Of a stretch of 64,000 nucleotides of DNA, positions 1 to 9,700 are shown piece by piece. The notes below the pieces were generated by a model. That model made no database searches and was not told the DNA's origin. It saw only the letters and a program-made list of their open reading frames with translations. The stretch comes from Triops longicaudatus (Eukaryota; Arthropoda; Branchiopoda; Notostraca; Triopsidae), in contig JAGQDJ010000117.1 in assembly GCA_022885665.1 (NCBI GenBank), positions 62,001-126,000 on the forward strand. The letters are read 5' to 3'. The stretch's first letter is position 1. Each line of letters starts with the position of its first letter. A program made the position numbers and the translations under genes.

Positions 1-374
1 TTGGACTCCACATGGTTTAAACTGTAACTGAAGGTAACACACCAAATGTACGAAATTCAGTAAGGAACGGATAACAACCAACAAGAACGGAAGAACCCAA
101 AAACGCCCCTTTTCGATACGAAAGAATGCAAACAAAACACTACGACGGCACCTCCCTTCTCGTTCAAGTTTCCTTCTTTTACTCCACAAAACTGTTTTTC
201 GTCATTCTGCGGACGTCAATCGCTTTGAACTGTACCACAAAATAGAAATAGTGAAAATGAACTAAGGAATACAATGTATACATACCTGATTAGGTGACTA
301 ATACAAATACACTAAACGCTATCAACTGATAAGGCACACCTGACGTTCCAAAACATGGACGGAAACCGTGCGGT

Positions 375-390
375 CTCGTGACGTCACGAG
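375..390. promoter_or_regulatory. Perfect 16-bp palindrome with a CREB/ATF core
   Basis: The bases CTCGTGACGTCACGAG equal their own reverse complement and contain the full CRE octamer TGACGTCA at 379-386. bZIP proteins of the CREB/ATF family bind this octamer. No gene start is visible beside it, so a regulatory role is a guess. Confidence 0.3.
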
Positions 391-526
391 TTCATTAAAC
401 CATCAAGATCCCGCTAGTCTTGATTTCAGGTTCTCCCCTTCAGTCACGACCTACTAAATGGCGCAGCACCAAAGCTATAAGGTCAAAGATGCCAACTTTT
501 TATGCAATTAAGAACCATATTTTTTC

Positions 527-532
527 TTTATT
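527..532 (-). terminator. Candidate poly(A) signal for DENND6
   Basis: AATAAA on the minus strand, about 250 bp past the DENND6 stop codon. It is the first canonical hexamer I see downstream on that strand. The cleavage site cannot be seen. Confidence 0.4.
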
Positions 533-781
533 GCCAGGCGTATTAAAAAAATAAGGCCAAAACGTGACGGAACGAGTACACGCACAGTACTGTACACGAC
601 GTAATAACCTACACGATAAAATCTCACAGATCTAAGAAGTTTATACCAAGATAATTGGCCACATGAGATCGTTAAATATTAAAACACCCCAATATCCGAA
701 TACGCAGACCTTTCCCTGAACCTTCTGCGTTTTCATTCCATTAAAAATAAAATAAATACAGGACAAAATAACAACAGTGAA

Positions 782-3089
782 CTACGCCTTTAAGACAGAT
801 CTCAGATCATCGGGCAAGCTTTGAATGGCGGTTTCCAGGTGCCCTTGTAAGTGGAGTCGAGTTTCCTCACTGATGGGCAAAGGCTCCGTGGAAGCAGTAT
901 CGATCTTATCTTTCAATCGCAATACCATGTCTACAACTTCCACTTCCTGCTTTCCATGCAACCACGATTTCAGGTCCTAGAAGAACATGGGTAACAAGTG
1001 AAGACAGAAAAAAAGAAAGTGACCATAATTTGTGGTACGTTCCATGTATTACCGATTGACTGAGCGCTTCCATCTGTAACGCCTGTAATTTTCGGTTGGC
1101 GTCACGCAACCTTCTCTGGTACCAGCCCTTGAAATTGGAAGACTTCAAAAATCTCTGGTATAAGTTGTACCAATCTCCCTTTACACCGGTTGTCAACTCT
1201 GGCCCGCAATGCTCAAGAGCGGCTAAAAATTCGTCTTCTTTAAAAGGACGTAAAACAGGGACGGCCTGCGCAAAAATTTGTTAGATATGTCTGGTGAGTT
1301 CTGGTATTTAGACATGTGTACCTTGTATGGAGAGATGGTTTTCTGCAGTGGCATAAGCCTCGCCACATATCGTTCCAAGGGAATAATAAAACTTTGAGTT
1401 AATTCTAAAAAATGTCTTCGTATGATGGCGGATTGCACTTCGTTAGGACGTCGCGTTTGCACTCCTTTGGCAAGTTTCTTCAACACGGTTTTATCACGTT
1501 GTAGGCAAGGTTTATAGGCAGTATACACCCCTGGCTTAGAATCCATTTTAGGATTGGCCAACTTACGGAGTTTCACTTTGACACTGTTCACGGTACCTTG
1601 ACAATAATCTAGATTACTTTCGACCATAAACGTGCTTGAAGGTCTACTTGATCCTGGAACGTCTGCCATGCGAATTATATGAGGCCAGTGTTGAAGAGCT
1701 TTTGCGAAAAACGGATTGGTGACGCCCAGCAGTACAGCTGGCGAGGTCTGTGATGGACTTCGGCTGGTGTAGTCCTTCAGCTCGGAATTGTGAATGGTAA
1801 AGAAGGGTCGGTAATCATTGCAATACTGCAGAGGTTCTATCAAACTGGACAAATGTATTAATACATTAACGTCGCCTGTATTCACAACTTTTATACCTGA
1901 CTAATGACTGGACTACATGAGAGCAAACATCCGGCGACGTCGCCATTACAACCATGGGTTCCCCACACAGAATTAACTCCCAAAGCATGTGCAAATGGGA
2001 CAGGAGTGGAGATAACGCTGAGAAAAGGTCTAAACCCGTGACAGATTTGCATTTCCGCTGTGGAGAAGCAACTGAGGATCCACTAGTAGGTCTCTGGTCC
2101 GGACTAGGCAATCCAAAAGATGAGGAAGCACACGGAATGCGAATTTGTACCAGAGACCCCAACAATGGGAGGTAAAGTGTCTCGCCAGGCACTGGTGATG
2201 GCCACTTGTCAATTTCTCGACAAGAGGCTTCAAGAATGGGTGGACCCGTTTCGAAAAATTCTGGCGATATGATCCCACTGATTTGGCGAAACAGCTCAAT
2301 GAAGGGTAATTTTGATATTAAAACGAGTGACTGCAAAAAAGCGTTGAATTATGATTACACTCTATAGCAGGTTTTAAGTATAAAATTAAAATATTGATAT
2401 ATTACTTTCTGAAAATAACCTCTTCGCAGAGTTTTGTCCTTGGTTTGACGAAAGTATACATAACCCCACAAATAGGCTGGGTCGACCTGATACGAGGGTG
2501 GACAGATTTGATTGTACTTCGCGTGAGCTTGGAGGGGAGAGAGAGTCCCTAATGAGTTTCCTGGGCTTCGACGTATCCGGAAGTGAAACTGAGTATCTCC
2601 CATGCATCCGGAATTGGAATCAGGAAAGGACAAGTAACATATATTCGTCTTATCTTGTTCAGACAAACATATGTGTGGAGCTGAAGGATAAACAGTCTGA
2701 AAATAAGTGCGGAGAACGTCAAAAAAGATAGAAGCGGGAAATTTAATTTTTACCTCGATCATCTGTCCAATTTCCAGGTCAAAGGTAACAACGCATACGC
2801 ATTCTAACCACTCAGCGAAACGTTCCCAAGGTAAGCGAAGATCATTCTCGACCGATTTTTCGACGTCTACAACACGAAAAGCGTCTGATGGTGTTAGCTG
2901 GTCCGCTTCCAAACTAACAGCAGATTTGAAGAAACTTCCATTGTCAGAGGTATCGAATCCGAGTCCGTTTGCATCTAAATCATCACTTATGTCATTAACT
3001 TCAAAATCAGAGAGGGAAGAATCCTCCGAATCACTATTTTCTTGTCTTTCTTGCAAAGCTGCCATGTTTACAACCAAGTTGGCAGTCAT
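782..3089 (-). CDS. DENND6: DENN domain-containing protein 6 (FAM116 family), six exons
   Basis: DENND6 proteins are DENN-type guanine-nucleotide exchange factors. Human DENND6A activates RAB14 on recycling endosomes. The exons, in coding order, are 3089-2754, 2696-2406, 2330-1897, 1844-1322, 1265-1053 and 976-782. Introns are 57, 75, 52, 56 and 76 bp with GT-AG ends, and the spliced product is about 663 residues (human DENND6A 608). Hallmarks along the protein include CVCVVTFDLE (about residue 97), TNICYLSFPDSNSGC, GYVYFRQ, MLWELILCGEPMVVMA, LGVTNPFFAKALQHWPHIIR and the stretch ELTQSFIIPLERYVA. The N-terminal 85 residues are acidic, Ser/Asp-rich and poorly conserved. The first ATG (3089) has a weak context. 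The ATG at 3065, followed by AALQERQ, has an A at -3 and G at +4 and may be the real start. Intron 1 is in frame and has no stop, so it reads through as false protein. Confidence 0.95.
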
Positions 3090-3366
3090 ATGAGAGGAGG
3101 CGTGGCTAAGACGGGGTCCATTTATCCTTTCGAAAAACCGGAAAGTTTGACCTATTCAAGGAATCTCCTTTTCAGGAACATTCGCGTTGCTAGAAGCGGT
3201 ACTAAAACAAGGTAAAGGCCATTGAATTAATTTGTATACGTTGCTTCATTTGGGTCTCTGCATTCAAGGCAGACTGGCAGTTAGAAATCAAAAAGTGTTG
3301 CAAGCTCCTGCGCGTTACCGAGCGTGTGCATAATACTTCTTACCTGGTCCGTTAATTGCTTCAGTA
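3090..3366. promoter_or_regulatory. Shared divergent promoter gap, DENND6 / AMDHD1
   Basis: Only 277 bp separate the two divergent start codons, so both promoters and both 5' UTRs must fit here. No TATA box or clear Inr/DPE pair was seen. Co-regulation is possible but not shown. Confidence 0.5.
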
Positions 3367-5065
3367 ATGCGATTGTTAGTAAAAAATGCATCTCAAGTGG
3401 TCTGTGTTGTATCAGATGGGAGGCGCGTACTGAAAGGTGAAGAGCAGCGAAATTGCGACTTGGCGATTTTGCGTGCTGAAGGCGAACGAGGCCTTTCAGT
3501 AGCAATTGATGAGTAAGTTCCTTCGTAGCACCCCCCCCCCCCTCCCAATAAATAATTAAACGCATATTCTGGTAGACACGGGAAAATTGCAGCCATTGGC
3601 TATGATGATGAGGTTTCCCAGCAATTTGGAGATTTTGCCAAAGTTATGGACGCCAACGGCGCGATTCTTATGCCGGGTTTTGTGGACGCGCACACTCATC
3701 CGGTGTGGGCCGGGGATCGTGTCCATGAATTTGCGATGAAAGTACTGATCTATATTTTCCTACTGGATTGAATTTTAAAGCATTTCTTACACAGCTGGCG
3801 GGTAAAACGTACATGGAGATTTACGAAGCAGGAGGCGGAATTCATTACACTGTACGTCATACCAAAGCAGCTTCGGAAGATGAACTCCTCAAGCTACTTA
3901 AGCTGCGTCTCACCCGGATGCTGCACGCTGGTAGATTACGCCGTCTGTTAAGTTAATGTTGCCTATAAACCTAATGATAATTTCGCAGGAACAACGCTGG
4001 TCGAAGCCAAGTCCGGCTATGGACTGGACACGGAAAACGAAATGAAGATGCTTCGTGTGCTAGAGCGTGCCAAACGAGAGATGCCTATTTCTATATCGTC
4101 TACATTCTGCGGTGCTCATGCCGTACCGAAGTATGACACCTTACTCTTTGGGCATCGATGAAATAATCTTGGTCGGTTCGGTACTAGGGGCATGACAGCA
4201 AGGGAAGCTACGGTAAACCTCCTCGAGTATCAGTTCCCTGAGCTCGTCCGTCTTCAGAATCTTGGAGAGATTTCCGTGGATAGTGTCGACGTATTCTGCG
4301 AGAAAGGCGTGTTTGAAATCGCGGAAAGTCAAGCAATCTTGGAGGCTGGTCGGAAAGCAGGTTTGAGGCTGAACTTTCACGCCGATGAGCTAAACCCAAT
4401 TGGCGGAGCCGAGGTACCTGCAAACGTATTCTGTTATTTGTATAGCTTGTGGATGTTCAGTTAGGGGCGACATTAGCTGCAGAAGCTATTAGTCACTTAG
4501 AAGAGGTAAGTGACGCTGGGATCGAAGCCATGGCCAAAGCCAATAGTGTCGCCGTCATTTTGCCCAGTACCGCCTTCCTTTTACGCCTTAAATCCCCACC
4601 AGTAAGGGCAATGATTGACGCTGGAGTACCCGTAGCCCTTGGCTCCGACTTCAATCCCAATGCGTTTTGCTTTGCAATGGTAAAATTTAAATGACTCAAT
4701 GAAGACAACTAGTTAAATCGTTTCCTTGTCCTAGCCATTGATAATGAACTTCGCGTGCGTCCTCTGCAAGCTAAGTCTGAATGAAGCGTTGGTGGCCGCA
4801 ACTATCAACGCTGCTGCTGCTTTGGGGAAGTCGGAAACTCACGGTAGCCTTGAAGTAGGAAAAAGTGGAGATATTCTCCTCATTGCTGCCCCCAGGTAAG
4901 CCTCAATGCTTCATTCTGTCTTTGACAAGTAACTGACTTCGCGTTTTTGGTAGCTGGGAACATATTGTATATCAGATGGGCGGATGGGAAGAGTTAATTG
5001 TGTCTGTTGTCAAAGAGGGCAATGTGGTTTATGAAAAAGACAATGAAACGAAAATTGGGTTTTGA
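3367..5065 (+). CDS. AMDHD1: Imidazolonepropionase, eight exons
   Basis: This cytosolic enzyme of the amidohydrolase superfamily hydrolyses 4-imidazolone-5-propanoate to N-formimidoyl-glutamate, the third step of histidine breakdown. The exons are 3367-3512, 3576-3741, 3795-3930, 3989-4130, 4188-4413, 4461-4679, 4735-4895 and 4954-5065. Introns are 47-63 bp and all phases agree. The product is 435 residues, against about 426 in human. The metal-binding H88-x-H90 lies in GFVDAHTHPVWAG. Further conserved blocks are AGGGIHYTV, VEAKSGYGLD, CGAHAVPK (H193), NFHADELNP (H261, E264), AISHLEEVSD and ALGSDFNPNA (D335). The catalytic set therefore looks intact. The start is the first ATG in frame and gives the usual short N-terminus (MRLLVKNASQVVCV). 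Intron 1 carries a 12-C tract. The gene is tail to tail with SNRPC. Confidence 0.96.
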
Positions 5066-5118
5066 TACCAAACGACTGTATACGTGGCGCAATATATGAA
5101 ATTCAAGACATGTAGGCG

Positions 5119-5958
5119 TTACTGTGAAGCCCCTGGTACAGCAGGCGGTTGACCTGGGTTTACCGGAGGACGTGGCATCATGACTGGCATTCCTAGAAGC
5201 AAAAAAAGAAGCATTTGACTTGACCTCGAATATTACACTTTTTAAGACAACTAACCCATAGGTGGTCCCGGTCTCATTGGCATTCCCATCGGGGGCCCGG
5301 GTGGCATTCCGGGTCCAAAGCCCATTCCTGGACGTGGCGGCATCATGACTGGTGGTCTCATACCTACACAAGACGAATTTTGCAACCTCTACGCTCATTT
5401 AAAAAACAAAACAAAACAAAAAAAAAAAAAACCAGCCAAATTACCCATAGGTACTCCTCCTGGTCCAGGCATTCCTTGAGGCATTCCCATAGGCCCTTGT
5501 GGCATCCCAGGCGCCATTCCAGGTCCCATGGGTGGTCCTCCCACTAAACATCACAAGATAATGTAATAGTAACCTCACTCGTAGCGTAGGTATAGGATTC
5601 TTACTCATTGGTCCACCGGCAGGTGCAGGTCCTCTTAGGTAGGGGTTGGTCGGAATACGCCCAGCTTTAAATGCGGCAGCTAGTAGAAAAATAAAGGATT
5701 AAAATGAGTGTAATACAATACGTTCTCAGATTATTTCTATCTATACTTGTGGCATCAATAAGATGCTGTGCTTGGTCCTCCATCCATTTTTGGTAGTAAA
5801 ACTTGACATTTTCTTTATGTTTCCTTCCACTGCAATGTGTCTTACGCACTGACGGGGAGTCATGTGTCAGAAATGTGTCACAGTAGTCGCAATAATACCT
5901 AAGAAAGTCCCAGTTTAATAAACAAGACTCAAAGGAATTAAATATTTTACTTCGGCAT
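5119..5958 (-). CDS. SNRPC: U1 small nuclear ribonucleoprotein C, six exons
   Basis: U1-C binds U1 snRNP in the nucleus and stabilises pairing of U1 snRNA with 5' splice sites. The exons are 5958-5951, 5898-5747, 5679-5605, 5543-5445, 5363-5256 and 5192-5119, giving 171 residues (human 159). The U1-type zinc finger is complete: C6, C9, H24 and H30 in MPKYYCDYCDTFLTHD...CSGRKHKENV, with the same spacing as in human. It is followed by the helix YYQKWMEDQAQHLIDATTAAF. The rest is a low-complexity Gly/Pro/Met tail, as expected for the family. The first coding exon is only 8 nt (ATG, CCG and two bases of Lys), so gene finders that need longer exons will miss the start. The stop lies 53 bp from the AMDHD1 stop. 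Confidence 0.96.
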
Positions 5959-6768
5959 TTTGGCGGATCATACAAGCGTGTTTACAAAATGCACGACCGA
6001 GCAAAACTCTCGGCCCCCTGGTGAAAGAAGCAGTACGTAAGTTCCGCGCCAAGTACAAATCTGAGATACGAAAGGGTCGAGTTCGCAATTGTACTTAGTG
6101 CAATATTGTGTGCTTGGCATATCGTAAAATGTCGCGAACAATTAAAAACAATCAAGATTATTGAGATTGAGTTTCCTTTCCTATCATATTTTCTCATCTT
6201 GAATTCATATCTTTCAAACCATGTAAGCGATTTTTGATAATCTCATAAAATATGATGGTATTCTAGCTTATCTTCATGCTTTAAATTGATGTTAGCTTTA
6301 CTAATATTTCTTTTACACCTCTTCGACGCTTATTTGTAATATAACGTGATTTAAGTCTCTTTCTTCTCCAATTAATTGCTTTTGGCCAAGCATAAAAAAG
6401 TGATTTCTCATTTTTTAAGTTACTATTAAAATGTTACTGGTTTCGCTTAATGTCATCGAGTGTTCTTGTACAGGACCATTTACCATCTTTAGTAATCTTG
6501 ACGTCAGAGTATGTGAAGATTAACACCAAAAGATCGGTGGTATAGTCGGAGGAAATTACTTTTATTTAAAAATAAAGTATTAAAAGAACTCAAGAGATAC
6601 AATTTTAAAAAGGCACACATCCTAGAACAAGCGCAAAGCCTGGGCTTGAGTTATATGAAAAAAAGAGAACGTCTGTTTTTTTATGGCAACTTTATAAACA
6701 TTCTTCCACAACTCGATACACAAAGTAATACATAACAAACGGAACAAAGTAGGACAGTATCGAAAAGT
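5959..6768. other. Gap between SNRPC and the CAAP1-like gene
   Basis: This gap must hold the SNRPC promoter and 5' UTR on the right of its start codon, and the 3' UTR of the CAAP1-like gene. No other gene is visible. It is AT-rich and has AATAAA on both strands near 6561-6576. Confidence 0.5.
6561..6566 (-). terminator. Candidate poly(A) signal for the CAAP1-like gene
   Basis: Minus-strand AATAAA about 200 bp past the stop codon at 6769. A plus-strand AATAAA lies 4 bp away, so the assignment is plausible rather than certain. Confidence 0.35.
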
Positions 6769-9700
6769 TTATCCAAGGATTTGTTCCCATAACTCCTCTT
6801 CGGCGCTCTCGCTTTCATCGGGAGGCGGTGGAGGTGGTGGAGGCAGAGGAGGTGTTAACGAGAGTTCAATCACAGTAGGACTGTCGTTTTTTTCTGCACT
6901 ATTCACCAGAACACTTTCCTCTGTACACCGGTCACTGGCAAAACTCTCGCGTGTCTCTACCGTTTCTGTTCTCTCACGATCTGCTGGTACACTAGCATCG
7001 TCACTGAGGCTCACATATTTTTTATGCAACAACTTCGTTCTTAGTTGCGAGCGAACCTTTCCGAACATTCGACTTGTTTCTATGACTTTTTTGACATCAT
7101 GATTTCGATACCATCGTTCGCTCCAGGACAAATCTTCTTTGTCTTCATCGCCGTCTTGAGTAGATTTTTCTAATCTTTGCTGCTTCTTGAACTCACTCAT
7201 AGAAAAAACTTCCTTGGCTTCTGAAGTTTCCGATATTGCGAGTCCACCCTGACTTTCAACTTCTGTTCGTGTACTTTCTTCAGCTGGCTCGCTCTCTGGA
7301 GCTACAAGTTTCCCATCAGCTACGGGAGAACAATTGTTCTCGCCGAGTGTCATGGAGCTGTTCCCTGTCGAGTCTTGCTGGCTTTCAATTGAGCCACTTT
7401 TTTCTTCCGTAATAGCAGTCGGGTCTAGAAATTGCACGAAGATAAAAATATTTAATGGAACGCTAGTTTTCTGGATGCATTCTTCCGACGTTTTTGTTTT
7501 ACCTGAGTTTGTTTCCCAAATACTGCGCTGTTCAAGAGTTTTTTGATTCGACACAGATGTTGTTAAGGGACTTGCCGACTCTTCATCCTTTTTCGTATCC
7601 CCCATCTCAATAAGAACTTGTTTTGTCTCGCTGCTGCTCCTGTCTACAACCTGGATGTCATTATTAATATCAGAAGTATAGACATCCAACTGCTGCTCCT
7701 CGTCTCCTCCAATTTCACTCAATTCAGTCGGGTGGGCAAGCTGAGCTTCCAGACCTCTTGATTGAATTTTTTGCAGCACTTCAACTTCGTTATTGTGATC
7801 ATCACGTAGTTCCGACACGATTTCATTTTTGTCAGACTGGAGAAGGTGACGTTCTGCGTCATCGCATTCACTTTCCAAGCCGACAGCTTCACACTCGGCT
7901 TTTTTGTCCCAGTCCAATACAGGTTCTCCTAAGAAGGAGGGATGTACTGCTGTATCCGCTTTTTTCTCTAAATCCTCAGAATCATAACCCGAATTATCTG
8001 CTACTGGTTGGCGGTCTAAGACAACAACTTCATCATGCGCCCAAACATTACTGTCCTGGTATAGCTTAGCTTTGTGTTCTGAAATGTGATGACCTCGTTG
8101 ACTCTCTTGTTGTGTAAGGCTGGGGGGACTGGAAATGATACTGACATCGTTTGCTGGAGCGGGAGTCAAGCAGATGGTCTTATCATGCGAATGCTCGTCC
8201 TCGACATCACCAAAACATACGTCGTATTCGGGGTTGAGGATGGGGAGCTCGTGGTCATTGCTCCCGTCATTGAAGTTCATGTCTGTCGTGAAATCCTCCT
8301 CGGAATCTGAAACTTCCTCCAAATCAGCAGTTTCTCTAGCCGGAATCGCGACTTGGCGCTGCAGGGAAATTTCCTGATTAGAAAGAAAAGCCGCGTCCCT
8401 TGTACTCTTCCGACCCGATATGCGTCGTCCGTCAACCGCAACAGTCCGACCGTTACTGTAAATCATCTCTTGAAGGTTTCCACAAGAAAAAATTCGTACG
8501 GCGTTAGGTCTTGTGTCGTCAACCTCCTCAGGAGAATCGATGTCTTCGCAGAAGCTGTTAACTTCACTTTCTTCGCTAGACTGGAGCTCTCCTTCTTCCA
8601 AGTTAGGTATCATTAATACAGCTCTTTCGTTATCTACGATGCGTGCCCTATCTTTCTCAGAAGCTTCGACGTGTCGCTTAGGTAGATCCGTAGCGGCTTC
8701 GAGACCCGAAAGACGTGTATTCGACACAGGCGAATGTGGGAATTTACGAGAATGCGATCTACCTGCGAAAAAAATATGAAGAAGTCATTACAAGGACCGT
8801 GTTATAAATGCGGCTTACATATTTTGTTGTCGTCCGTCTATTTACGTATCTGATCGGTTTCGAGAAAACACCGCGTAAATCAAAACCTATCTGATAATCA
8901 GCAATGTGTCCGTAGTTTTCAAACACAATCTCTTGAATTAAAAATTATTTTAACGTAAACTCTTTGAACATACATGCAAAATAAGTTGCCGACATTAAAA
9001 GAAGATTCTTTATTAAAAAAAATGTCAGTAGTGCGGCATTACCGTCTGCAACTTGTTTACAAGAGTAAAATTAATATGTGTACAAATTAAGTAAACGTAC
9101 ATAAAATACGATGGGGTTCACCTTCTAAAACTATCGGTAAATGTATGATCTGTCTATTTTTTTTTTTGGGGGGGGGGCGGGGCTGAACTTATAGTCCCGT
9201 TACTTATCACGCAATATTGAATACTTCGGTTCTCAGTTATACGTCACTCGATTGTATACTATTTGTCGGTTCACAGAGAAACGGACCGGTACTGAGCCCA
9301 ACCCCTGTAACCAGGGGGATAGCCCCACCCCCTCCGTTCCAAAATGCTAATTTTATAATGGTGAGCACAGGCAACTACAAAGCGTAAAAAATTGCATATG
9401 GAAACGCTCCCAAAACTTCAATCCTCCCTTCCCCAATCCTGAGTACGGCTCTGTTGCGTCAATAAGTCAAGCGAACTGCATCGTACAAAAAAACACATAA
9501 TGTTTACGCGTCCCATCGACATGAGTCGCTAAGGTCTCTGATTTGTCGTTGGATAGGAATTAATAGTGAATTGCAATTATATCAATAGCATATCTGCATT
9601 CTTAAAGTGTAAAATTTTTTAACCTTTTAAAAGTGAATTTATGTAAATCGAGATTTAGCAGCGTCAATCACTTGGAAAGTGATTTTAACAATATTACCTT

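Larger units (their letters stand above)
1..781. other. Flank and 3' region of DENND6
   Basis: No reading frame of interest was found here. The part next to 782 should be the DENND6 3' UTR, because that gene runs leftward. It holds a minus-strand AATAAA (532-527) and a perfect 16-bp palindrome at 375-390 with a TGACGTCA core. Confidence 0.5.
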
